This document shows, piece after piece, positions 1 to 6,410 of a stretch of DNA of 6,410 nt. The notes below the pieces were generated by a model that searched no databases, was not told where the DNA came from, and saw only the letters and a list, made by a program, of their open reading frames with translations. How positions within the stretch are numbered: the stretch's first letter is position 1; each line of letters starts with the position of its first letter. Source of the stretch: an uncultured bacterium. GTDB lineage: Bacteria; Actinomycetota; Coriobacteriia; Coriobacteriales; Atopobiaceae. A program made the position numbers and the translations under genes. The stretch covers positions 1-6,410 of the forward strand of contig CAJMPT010000068.1 in NCBI GenBank assembly GCA_905215465.1. Reading direction: 5' to 3'.

Positions 1-1039
1 CCTCGGCGGCAATGCCGTCAAAGCCGGGGCGCGCACCCTCGGAGTCGGGGACCTCGGCCACCAGCGGCTCCTCGTCCAGGATGTCAAGCACGCGGTTGCC
101 GGCGGCAAGCGTCCCCTGCAGCGTGGAACCCAGGTTGGCCAGCGCCACAAAGGGCCCGAAGGAGCTGAACGTGGCCACCGTGGCTAACACTGCGCCCTCG
201 GCCGTCACAAGGCCCGTGCCGGCAAGCCACGCAGCCAGCAGCATCTGCGCGCAGGAGAGCACCATGATGGCCCCCGTGATGGACGCCTGACCTGCAGCTC
301 CGCGGGCACGCAGCTTGCGCTGGGACGCCACCAGCTCCTCGCTCCTGCCATCGAGCTCCTCCAGGCGAGAAGCGCCCGCGCCATACTGCAGCACCTCGCC
401 CAGGCCGCGCAGGCCATCAAGGACGAAGCCAGACAGCCCGGCGGCGAGGTCTCGGCTGCGTCGCCCCTCCCCGCCCGAGGCGCGGGAGACCGCAACCGGC
501 ACGGCAATGCCCACCAGCGCATACGAGGCCAGAGCCATCGCCGCCAACGCAGGGTGGATGCCGCCCAGGAAGGCACCCATGACCACCGCCATCAGCACGG
601 CTATGCAGATGGGGCTGATGGTGTGGGCGTAGAAGACCTCCAGCAGCTCCACGTCGGCCGTGACCGTGGAGATGAGGGCGCCGCTGTCGGAGCCGGCCAG
701 CTTGGCCGGGGTCAGGCGGCGCAGCGCCCCAAACACCAGGTCGCGCACGTGAGCCAGCAGCTTGAAGGCAATGTAGTGGTTGCAGCGCTGCTCCGCGTAA
801 TGCAGCACGCCGCGAGCCACGGCCATGACGGCCAGCACCGCCACCGTGACGCCAAGCGCCCACGGCAAAGACCCCACGCCCACCGCAACAAGGGCCGCCT
901 CGGCCGCCAGCACGGGCACGCCCGTCGCGCAGCAGAAACCGGCCACGCCGCAGGCCACGGCCAGGACCATCCATCCGGCAAGGGGCCTTGCCAGCCCCAG
1001 CATGCGCCACATGACGCGCGCGTTACTCCTGGCCGCCAT
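1..1039 (-). CDS. cydC: CydC-like ABC exporter subunit, membrane domain (3' end cut by window edge)
   Basis: Second half-transporter of a CydDC-type heterodimeric ABC exporter in the cytoplasmic membrane. In E. coli CydDC is needed for cytochrome bd assembly and has been linked to cysteine/glutathione export and to heme; the substrate here is unknown. 346 residues are visible without a stop. Hydrophobic segments lie near 21-46, 59-79, 141-160, 162-185, 253-273 and 280-301, matching a six-helix exporter domain. CydC-like landmarks are RGVLHYAEQ (76-84), HYIAFKLLAHVRD (88-100) and EVFYAHTISPI (134-144). The reading stops in the linker (FDGIAAE) just before where the nucleotide-binding domain should begin, so no Walker motifs can be judged. 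The start at 1039 was chosen because a full AGGAGG lies 9 bases upstream; a downstream ATG at 1012 has only a poorly spaced AGGAG. It overlaps cydD by 17 bp, implying coupled translation. The gene could be a paralogous exporter rather than true CydC. Confidence 0.88.
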   Translation of the reverse strand, partial: MAARSNARVMWRMLGLARPLAGWMVLAVACGVAGFCCATGVPVLAAEAALVAVGVGSLPWALGVTVAVLAVMAVARGVLHYAEQRCNHYIAFKLLAHVRDLVFGALRRLTPAKLAGSDSGALISTVTADVELLEVFYAHTISPICIAVLMAVVMGAFLGGIHPALAAMALASYALVGIAVPVAVSRASGGEGRRSRDLAAGLSGFVLDGLRGLGEVLQYGAGASRLEELDGRSEELVASQRKLRARGAAGQASITGAIMVLSCAQMLLAAWLAGTGLVTAEGAVLATVATFSSFGPFVALANLGSTLQGTLAAGNRVLDILDEEPLVAEVPDSEGARPGFDGIAAE

Positions 1040-2786
1040 TGGCCACCACCTCCTGGGGCTGGCAAAGGGACTGTCCCTTTGCCACGTTCTCGAGCTCGGA
1101 CTGGGTGCGCCAGAGGGAGGCGTACTCGGGGCAGCCACCAAGGAGCTCCTCGTGGGTGCCCTCCCCCGCCACGCGCCCCCGCTCCATCACGTAGATGCGC
1201 TGGGCATCCGTCACGTTTGCCAGGCGGTGGCTGATGAGCACCACCGCGTGCGTGGCCGCAAGCGAGCGAACCGCGGCCATGATGGCCTCCTCGCTCTCCA
1301 CGTCCACGTTGCTCGTGGCCTCGTCAAAGACATAGACCGAGGTCTTATGCAGGACGGCGCGGGCAAGCGCAAGGCGCTGGTGCTGACCGCCGGAGAGGTT
1401 GGCCGCGCCCTCGGTGAGGCGCGTGTCCAGCCCATCCTGGCCCCGTAGGAAGTCGGCCAGGTTGGCCGTCTTGAGCGCCGTCCAGAGCTCCTCCTCGGAG
1501 GCGCCCGGCGCGGCCATGAGAAGGTTGTCGCGCACCGTGCCCGCAAAGAGCCGGGCGCCCAGGCCCACGTAGGTCACGTACCGGGCAAGCGCCGCGGGGT
1601 CAAGGTCGCGCACCTGCGCCTCGCCCAGTAGGGCCTCTCCGTCATATCCGGGCAAGCGACCGCACAGGAGCGCGGCAATGGTGGACTTGCCGCTGCCGGA
1701 CTCGCCCACGATGGCGGTCATGCCACGGGCCGGTACCTCAAGGCCCACGCCATGCAGGACCTCGCGCTCGGGCACGTAGCCAAACGTCACGTCGCGCAGG
1801 CAGAACGCGTCGCCCGCCTTCGGCGCGAGGGTGCGGACCGGCGGCTCCGACAGCTCGAGCAGGCGGAAGATCTTCTCGCTTGCGGCCATGCCGTTCATGG
1901 CCACGTGGAAGTAGGAGCCCAGCTGGCGCATGGGCAGGAAGAAGTCCGCAGAGATGAGGACGACGAAGAGGCACCCAAAGAGGTCGATGGCGCCCGCGGC
2001 CGTGGCAAAGAGCGCCACCGCGATGCCCGCCACGGCACCTCCCAAGGCCACGATGTCCATCACGATGATGGAGTTGAGCTGCATGGAGAGCACCTTCATG
2101 GTGATGGTGCGGAAGCGCTCCGCCTCCTGGTTCATGGCCTCGTGGCGCGCGGCGTCCGCCTGATAGATCTTGAGGGTGGTGAGGCCCTGGAGGTTCTCGA
2201 GGAAGCTGTCGCCCAGCTCGGCGTACTGGTCCCAGTACTTGCCCAGGATGCGCTTTGCCACCTTCTGCACCGCCACGATGGTCGCGGGGATGAGCGGCAC
2301 GCAGAGCAGCAGCACGGCCGCCGCGGGCAGGCTCACGGGCGCCACCACCGCAAACAGCGTCACCGGCGCCAGCACGGCGTAGAAGAGCTGCGGGAGGTAC
2401 TGGCCAAAGTAGGTCTCAAGCTGCTCGCAGCCCTCCACAGAGAGCTGCACCACCTCGGCCGTGGGCACCTGGTCCGTGTAGCCGGGACCCATGGCCAGGA
2501 GCTTCTCGTAGATGCGGCGGCGCAGCACGCGCTTGACGTCCTGGGAGGCGGCAAAGCTCTCGTGGGCGGCAAGGCGCGCGGCCACCACGCGCAGGACGAC
2601 GCCCGCGGCCAGCAGGGGCCACGCCACCTGCGGCACCGCCACGCCCGTAACCAGCGAGGACGCCACCCGCGCAATGACCCAGACCAGCGCCACGTTGCCC
2701 ACCAGGCCCACCCACTGCCAGGCCACCGTGGCCAGCACGTGTCGCAGGGCCTCGGGCACCAGCGCCAGAAGCCGTTTGTCCATCAT
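1023..2786 (-). CDS. cydD: CydD-like ABC exporter subunit, ATP-binding/permease
   Basis: Complete half-transporter of 587 residues, a normal length for CydD, pairing with the downstream CydC-like subunit. The membrane domain has hydrophobic segments near 23-42, 54-72, 135-150, 153-173, 240-261 and 271-286. Conserved exporter blocks include the run ending LETYFGQYLPQLFYAVLAP (about 123-141) and SADFFLPMRQLGSY (279-292). The ATPase domain has Walker A GESGSGKS (361-368), signature LSGGQ (464-468), Walker B VYVFDE with D488/E489, D-loop SNVD and switch His520 in ISHR. The Q-loop is odd: where YVxQ is expected the reading is YVGLGARLF, with Leu409 in place of Gln. The start at 2786 has GGAG 10 bases upstream. 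The in-frame ATG at 2810 would add eight residues, but it has no ribosome site and abuts an inverted repeat. The family assignment is firm; the exported substrate is not known. Confidence 0.92.
   Translation of the reverse strand: MMDKRLLALVPEALRHVLATVAWQWVGLVGNVALVWVIARVASSLVTGVAVPQVAWPLLAAGVVLRVVAARLAAHESFAASQDVKRVLRRRIYEKLLAMGPGYTDQVPTAEVVQLSVEGCEQLETYFGQYLPQLFYAVLAPVTLFAVVAPVSLPAAAVLLLCVPLIPATIVAVQKVAKRILGKYWDQYAELGDSFLENLQGLTTLKIYQADAARHEAMNQEAERFRTITMKVLSMQLNSIIVMDIVALGGAVAGIAVALFATAAGAIDLFGCLFVVLISADFFLPMRQLGSYFHVAMNGMAASEKIFRLLELSEPPVRTLAPKAGDAFCLRDVTFGYVPEREVLHGVGLEVPARGMTAIVGESGSGKSTIAALLCGRLPGYDGEALLGEAQVRDLDPAALARYVTYVGLGARLFAGTVRDNLLMAAPGASEEELWTALKTANLADFLRGQDGLDTRLTEGAANLSGGQHQRLALARAVLHKTSVYVFDEATSNVDVESEEAIMAAVRSLAATHAVVLISHRLANVTDAQRIYVMERGRVAGEGTHEELLGGCPEYASLWRTQSELENVAKGQSLCQPQEVVANGGQE
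1049..1054 (-). promoter_or_regulatory. Ribosome binding site of cydC inside the end of cydD
   Basis: On the minus strand AGGAGG sits within the last codons of cydD, 9 bases before the ATG at 1039. It is the best Shine-Dalgarno match in the window and decides the cydC start. Its position means that ribosomes finishing cydD pass straight over it, which favours matched amounts of the two subunits. Confidence 0.75.
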
Positions 2787-2812
2787 GTTGGGTATACTCC
2801 GATTCTGCATGC

Positions 2813-2832
2813 GGCGAGAAGCTCTTCTCGCC
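2813..2832. promoter_or_regulatory. Inverted repeat GGCGAGAAG-CT-CTTCTCGCC in divergent spacer
   Basis: A perfect 9-bp inverted repeat with a 2-base centre lies in the 109-bp spacer between the divergent cydD and FKBP genes, 26 bases upstream of the chosen cydD start. The very short centre is poor for an RNA hairpin and suits a dimeric DNA-binding protein better, so an operator is the favoured reading (inference). The same 9-mer recurs at 3506 and in both arms of the repeat at 6365-6410. No convincing -35/-10 pair could be assigned to either gene here; a TATACT on the plus strand at 2793-2798 lacks a -35. Confidence 0.5.
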
Positions 2833-2855
2833 TAAACGACAACGTAGGTTAACTT

Positions 2856-2875
2856 GTCCATCTTACCCGATGGAC
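2856..2875. promoter_or_regulatory. Inverted repeat GTCCATC-TTACCC-GATGGAC upstream of the FKBP gene
   Basis: A perfect 7-bp inverted repeat with a 6-base centre ends 10 bases before the GGAGAG ribosome site of the FKBP gene. It could be an operator or a small leader hairpin. It does not cover the ribosome site. Its centre is about 43 bp from that of the inverted repeat at 2813-2832, close to four helical turns. The function is not known. Confidence 0.4.
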
Positions 2876-2895
2876 CCAACAGTCTGGAGAGACGC

Positions 2896-3324
2896 ATGAG
2901 CAATGAGGGCAAGAAGGTCAAGGTCCACTACGTGGGCACCCTGGACGACGGCACCAAGTTCGACTCCTCCCGCGACCGCAACGAGCCGCTGGAGTTCACC
3001 TGCATGGCCGGTCAGATGATCAAGGGCTTTGACACCGCCGTCAAGGACATGGAGGTCGGCCAGGTCATCGACGTGCACATCCCCGCGGCCGAGGCCTACG
3101 GCGAGAGGCGCGAGGACCTCGTCCAGACCCTGCCCATCGCCCAGCTCCCCGGCGCGGAGAACCTGGTCGCGGGCCAGAAGGTCACCCTGGGCAGCCCCGC
3201 CGGCTACCCTATTCCCGCGCTCGTGGCCAAGATCGAGGACGGCAACATCACCTTTGACATGAACCACGAGATGGCCGGCAAGGACCTCAACTTCAACATC
3301 GAGCTCCTCGAGGTCGCCGAGTAG
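2896..3324 (+). CDS. FKBP-type peptidyl-prolyl cis-trans isomerase, SlyD/FkpB-like
   Basis: Predicted cytoplasmic 142-residue proline isomerase and chaperone; no signal peptide or membrane segment is visible. The FKBP fold is split around an inserted chaperone flap as in SlyD and FkpB (SlpA): an N-terminal part VKVHYVGTLDDGTKFDSS (8-25) and GQMIKGFD (39-46), then AYGER (67-71), an insert of about residues 70-118, and the closing strand ITFDMNHEMAGKDLNFNIEL (118-137), a SlyD/FkpB hallmark. The metal-binding His/Cys-rich tail of E. coli SlyD is absent, so it is closer to a short SlyD or FkpB, and no symbol is given. ATG 2896 was chosen because GGAGAG lies just upstream (2886-2891) and the FKBP homology begins within a few residues; a TTG at 2854 would add 14 residues unlike the family. 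It stands alone, divergent from cydD and convergent with fumC. Confidence 0.93.
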   Translation: MSNEGKKVKVHYVGTLDDGTKFDSSRDRNEPLEFTCMAGQMIKGFDTAVKDMEVGQVIDVHIPAAEAYGERREDLVQTLPIAQLPGAENLVAGQKVTLGSPAGYPIPALVAKIEDGNITFDMNHEMAGKDLNFNIELLEVAE

Positions 3325-3351
3325 GGCCATCCGAGCAGGTTCGCGCAACCC

Positions 3352-3382
3352 CGAACCCAATTCCCAACACGATTTGGGTTCG
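3352..3382 (+). repeat. Hairpin CGAACCCAA / TTGGGTTCG after the FKBP gene
   Basis: Perfect 9-bp inverted arms (3352-3360 and 3374-3382) with a 13-base loop, 27 bases past the FKBP stop codon. No T-run follows, so on its own it is a weak terminator; it may protect or shape the 3' end of the mRNA. The right arm is also the left arm of the larger repeat reaching 3484, so the two pairings compete. Confidence 0.45.
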
Positions 3383-3484
3383 CCACCAGGCGCCGCACGT
3401 GCCGCCCAAGCGCCAACACCAAGAAAGCCGCAGGTCGCAGACCCGCGGCTTTCTTCTTGGTCCAAATCCTCGAACCCAAATCGT
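3369..3484. repeat. 14-bp inverted repeat flanking the bidirectional terminator
   Basis: ACGATTTGGGTTCG (3369-3382) is the exact reverse complement of CGAACCCAAATCGT (3471-3484). The 88 bases between them contain the terminator hairpin. A third partial copy of the arm is at 3352-3360. The arrangement is symmetrical about the convergent gene ends. It could be an outer stem, or the remnant of a small palindromic element; no open reading frame of note lies inside, so it is not an insertion sequence. Confidence 0.5.
3421..3458. terminator. Bidirectional intrinsic terminator between FKBP gene and fumC
   Basis: The arms AAGAAAGCCGC (3421-3431) and GCGGCTTTCTT (3445-3455) pair perfectly over 11 bp, followed by one mismatch and an inner GGTC/GACC stem with a GCA loop. 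The outer ends are A-rich on one side and T-rich on the other, giving a G+C-rich stem with a pyrimidine tract (CTTTCTTCTT on plus, CTTTCTT on minus) in both directions. Its place between two convergent genes fits termination of both. Confidence 0.85.
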
Positions 3485-3502
3485 CAGCCCGCCTCAGGCA
3501 CG

Positions 3503-3527
3503 CCAGGCGAGAAGCCCGTCTTGCCGG
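3503..3527. repeat. Imperfect hairpin carrying GGCGAGAAG next to the fumC stop
   Basis: CCAGGCGAGA (3503-3512) pairs with TCTTGCCGG (3519-3527) with one bulged A and one G-T pair. It begins directly beyond the fumC stop codon. It holds another copy of the recurrent 9-mer (3506-3514), preceded by A as in three other copies. It is too weak to call a terminator. Confidence 0.35.
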
Positions 3528-4925
<1,398 letters not shown>

Positions 4926-4969
4926 CTCTTGGTGCCTTTCTGACGGGGTGCTCGGGGCTTGGGGGTTGA

Positions 4970-6286
4970 CTACTCGGACGTGCGGCCGCCCTGCTCGAGC
5001 CTCTGCAGGCCCGAGAGGATGGCGGAGACCACCTCGGACTGGTCGCGGGCAACAACGCCCAGGTCAGCGCGGACGCCGCGGAAGCGCGGGCTCTTGGAGA
5101 GGTCCTTGGCAAGGCGCTCGTTCACGCGGGCGTCGGAGAGGGCGCCCAGCTCGGCCTGGATGCTGTCCATGTACTCGCTTGCCTGGGCGCGCTCGTCTCC
5201 AAGCACCTCGGCCAGGCGCTCGGAGACAAAGTGGACCTCCTTGGCGTCCCGGCGGGCCCTAAAGACCGCGTCCTGGTCAGAGAGGTCAAGGCCAAAGAGG
5301 GCCTCGTCCACCTGCGCGAGCTCCTGGTCAAAGTGGGTCTTGAAGTCGGACGCGGAGAGGCCCGACTCAAGCACGCGGCCCTTCCACGCAAAGGTGGCGA
5401 GATCGGCCTCCAGCTCGTCCAGGCGGCGCGCGGCGTGCTCCTTGCGCAGCAGCTCGGCCACGCCCTCGCGGGCAAGGGCCCGCTCCTTGGCGCACGCCAT
5501 GGGCAGCAGGCTGCCCGCTGCGAGCTCGCCGGACTCCACCAGGCCGTCCACGCACTCGCAGAGGATGTCCAGGCCGCGAAGAGAGCCCGTGGCCTCCTGG
5601 AGCTCCTTCATGAGGCGCACGGAGCGGCGGTTCTGCTTCTTTGCCTGCCAGGGCGCCAAGAACTCCAGCAGGGAGCGCAGGCGGCGCAGCCCCACGCGGA
5701 AGGCGCGCAGGGCAACCGGGTCGTCCGGGCGCTCGCGCAGCTGCGCGAAGAGGTCCTTGAGCTCGGCCGCCATCTGGGCCACCTCGCCCTCGGCCACGGC
5801 GGGGGCGTCCCACGCAATGGGGTCGGGCCCGGCGACGAACCACTTCACGCGGCCGCGGCCGGAGAGGCCGCAAGGCAGGTCGATGGCCATCGCGGCACCC
5901 TTGCCAAACGTCAGGCCACAGCCCGTGAGCTGTGCCGCAGCCATGTCCATGAAGGGCACGTGCCCCACGGCAACAACAACGGGGGCCTGGGCGTCGGCCA
6001 GCTCGGCCAGAAACGCCGCCAGGTCCTGGCGGTACAGGCTTTGATGCACGGCCACGTCCTGGGCGCCCGTGGCGTCGCAGACGGCCTGCGCGGTCTCCAG
6101 CGCGCGTACCGCCGGGCTGCTCCAGACCTCCAGCTCCGGGTCTTCTCCCAGCAGGGCAAACGTGCGCGGATACGCCGCGGCAAGGGCCCGAACGCCCGCG
6201 GGCGTGAGCCTGCGGTCCTCGTCCAGGCCGGACGCGGCCACGTCCTCGGGGCTTCCATGACGAACGAGCACCAGCGTCTTGACCAT
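4970..6286 (-). CDS. SixA-like histidine phosphatase fused to a CHAD domain
   Basis: A 438-residue predicted cytoplasmic protein with two modules. Residues 1 to about 160 form a histidine phosphatase of the SixA branch: LVLVRHGSP with the R9-H10-G11 triad (His10 the expected phospho-acceptor), SSPAVRALETAQ (56-67, Arg61) and VGHVPFM (107-113, His109). SixA of E. coli removes phosphate from protein histidine; the target here is unknown. Residues from about 165 to 430 form an all-helical CHAD domain, a family tied to polyphosphate binding, with Arg-rich helices RAFRVGLRRLR (194-204) and GSLRGLDIL (234-242), plus a second half around FRARRDAKEVHFVSERL (342-358). The histidine usual in VHxxRVxxRRLR is replaced, so polyphosphate binding may be altered. 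ATG 6286 was preferred because AGGGGG precedes it and the phosphatase fold starts at once; ATG 6343 would add 19 unlike residues. Probably co-transcribed with fumC. Confidence 0.88.
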   Translation of the reverse strand: MVKTLVLVRHGSPEDVAASGLDEDRRLTPAGVRALAAAYPRTFALLGEDPELEVWSSPAVRALETAQAVCDATGAQDVAVHQSLYRQDLAAFLAELADAQAPVVVAVGHVPFMDMAAAQLTGCGLTFGKGAAMAIDLPCGLSGRGRVKWFVAGPDPIAWDAPAVAEGEVAQMAAELKDLFAQLRERPDDPVALRAFRVGLRRLRSLLEFLAPWQAKKQNRRSVRLMKELQEATGSLRGLDILCECVDGLVESGELAAGSLLPMACAKERALAREGVAELLRKEHAARRLDELEADLATFAWKGRVLESGLSASDFKTHFDQELAQVDEALFGLDLSDQDAVFRARRDAKEVHFVSERLAEVLGDERAQASEYMDSIQAELGALSDARVNERLAKDLSKSPRFRGVRADLGVVARDQSEVVSAILSGLQRLEQGGRTSE

Positions 6287-6338
6287 GCTTCCCCCTGACC
6301 ATCGGTTGCCGGCGGGCCTCGCCCACGCGGGACCTCTT

Positions 6339-6347
6339 AGCATAGCA
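6339..6347 (-). promoter_or_regulatory. Possible extended -10 promoter for the SixA-CHAD/fumC pair
   Basis: On the minus strand TGCTATGCT matches the extended -10 form TGnTAnnnT. It lies in the only A+T-rich stretch upstream of the gene (about 6339-6364), some 50 bases before the start codon. No good -35 is present at 16-18 bases, which is tolerable for an extended -10 promoter. The call rests on this motif alone. Confidence 0.35.
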
Positions 6348-6364
6348 AGGCATTGTTACAAGAA

Positions 6365-6410
6365 CGCGCCCTTCTCGCCAAGCGGTCAAGCGGCAGGCGA
6401 GAAGGGCGCG
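6365..6410 (-). terminator. Perfect 15-bp inverted repeat, probable terminator of an upstream minus-strand gene
   Basis: CGCGCCCTTCTCGCC (6365-6379) and GGCGAGAAGGGCGCG (6396-6410) are exact reverse complements around a 16-base loop that contains AAGCGG twice (6380-6385 and 6388-6393). Read on the minus strand, the stem is followed by TTCTTGT, a modest T-rich tail, which fits an intrinsic terminator of a gene ending just beyond the right edge. It may also extend past the window. Both arms hold the 9-mer GGCGAGAAG seen in the other two noncoding spacers, so an operator or repeat-family role is possible. Confidence 0.55.

Noticed and set aside
554..1234. Plus-strand and minus-strand frames over the cydC membrane domain (for example 417-1010 and 554-1234)
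   Set aside because: The frame opened by ATG 1039 on the minus strand gives a proper CydC membrane domain throughout; the others are off-frame shadows.
2793..2798. TATACT as a -10 box for the FKBP gene
   Set aside because: No -35 match at 15-18 bases and no extended -10 in the correct register, so it is not called as a promoter.
1752..2852. Long plus-strand open frame (366 codons) opposite cydD
   Set aside because: It is antisense to a gene with intact ABC motifs. The product is rich in His, Arg and Gly with no recognisable domain, typical of the mirror frame of a GC-rich gene.
2854..2895. Upstream TTG start for the FKBP gene
   Set aside because: No ribosome site before it; the added residues overlap an inverted repeat, while GGAGAG precedes the ATG at 2896.
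3369..3484. Possible small insertion element with terminal inverted repeats
   Set aside because: Only 116 bp, no target duplication seen and no transposase; the interior is explained by a terminator hairpin.
5231..6298. Plus-strand open frame of 355 codons opposite the SixA-CHAD gene
   Set aside because: Same mirror-frame composition, no convincing ribosome site or domain, and it lies across a clear phosphatase-CHAD coding region.

Overview
The window reads as ordinary core chromosome of a GC-rich bacterium (estimated by eye at about two thirds G+C). The genes are dense, with strong third-position GC bias. The protein sequences, above all the CydDC-like pair with its HYIAFKLLA and EVFYAHTISPI blocks and the SixA-CHAD fusion, suggest an anaerobic actinobacterium of the Coriobacteriia (Olsenella/Atopobium type). 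That placement is an inference from family resemblance, not a database result.

Layout. Bases 1-2786 hold two minus-strand genes for a heterodimeric ABC exporter of the CydDC type. cydD is upstream and complete. cydC overlaps its end by 17 bp and runs off the left edge before its nucleotide-binding domain. A divergent spacer (2787-2895) with two inverted repeats separates cydD from a plus-strand gene for a small SlyD/FkpB-like FKBP peptidyl-prolyl isomerase (2896-3324). A convergent spacer (3325-3527) carries a strong bidirectional terminator hairpin set inside a wider 14-bp inverted repeat. Next come two minus-strand genes 44 bp apart: an N-terminal SixA-like histidine phosphatase fused to a CHAD domain (4970-6286), followed by class II fumarase fumC (3528-4925). 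They are probably co-transcribed from a weak promoter near 6340. The right edge (6365-6410) is a perfect 15-bp inverted repeat, probably the terminator of the next gene upstream.

How the genes relate. CydDC supports cytochrome bd assembly or periplasmic redox/heme balance, and FumC interconverts fumarate and malate, so both touch anaerobic/microaerobic energy metabolism. The FKBP is a folding helper. The SixA-CHAD protein is probably a phosphohistidine phosphatase with a polyphosphate-binding-type module; its substrate is unknown.

The clearest unexplained signal is the 9-mer GGCGAGAAG (complement CTTCTCGCC). It occurs six times, mostly in spacers and twice as an inverted pair. No gene of an undescribed defence or mobile system was found: no transposase, integrase, CRISPR array, tRNA or rRNA was seen.
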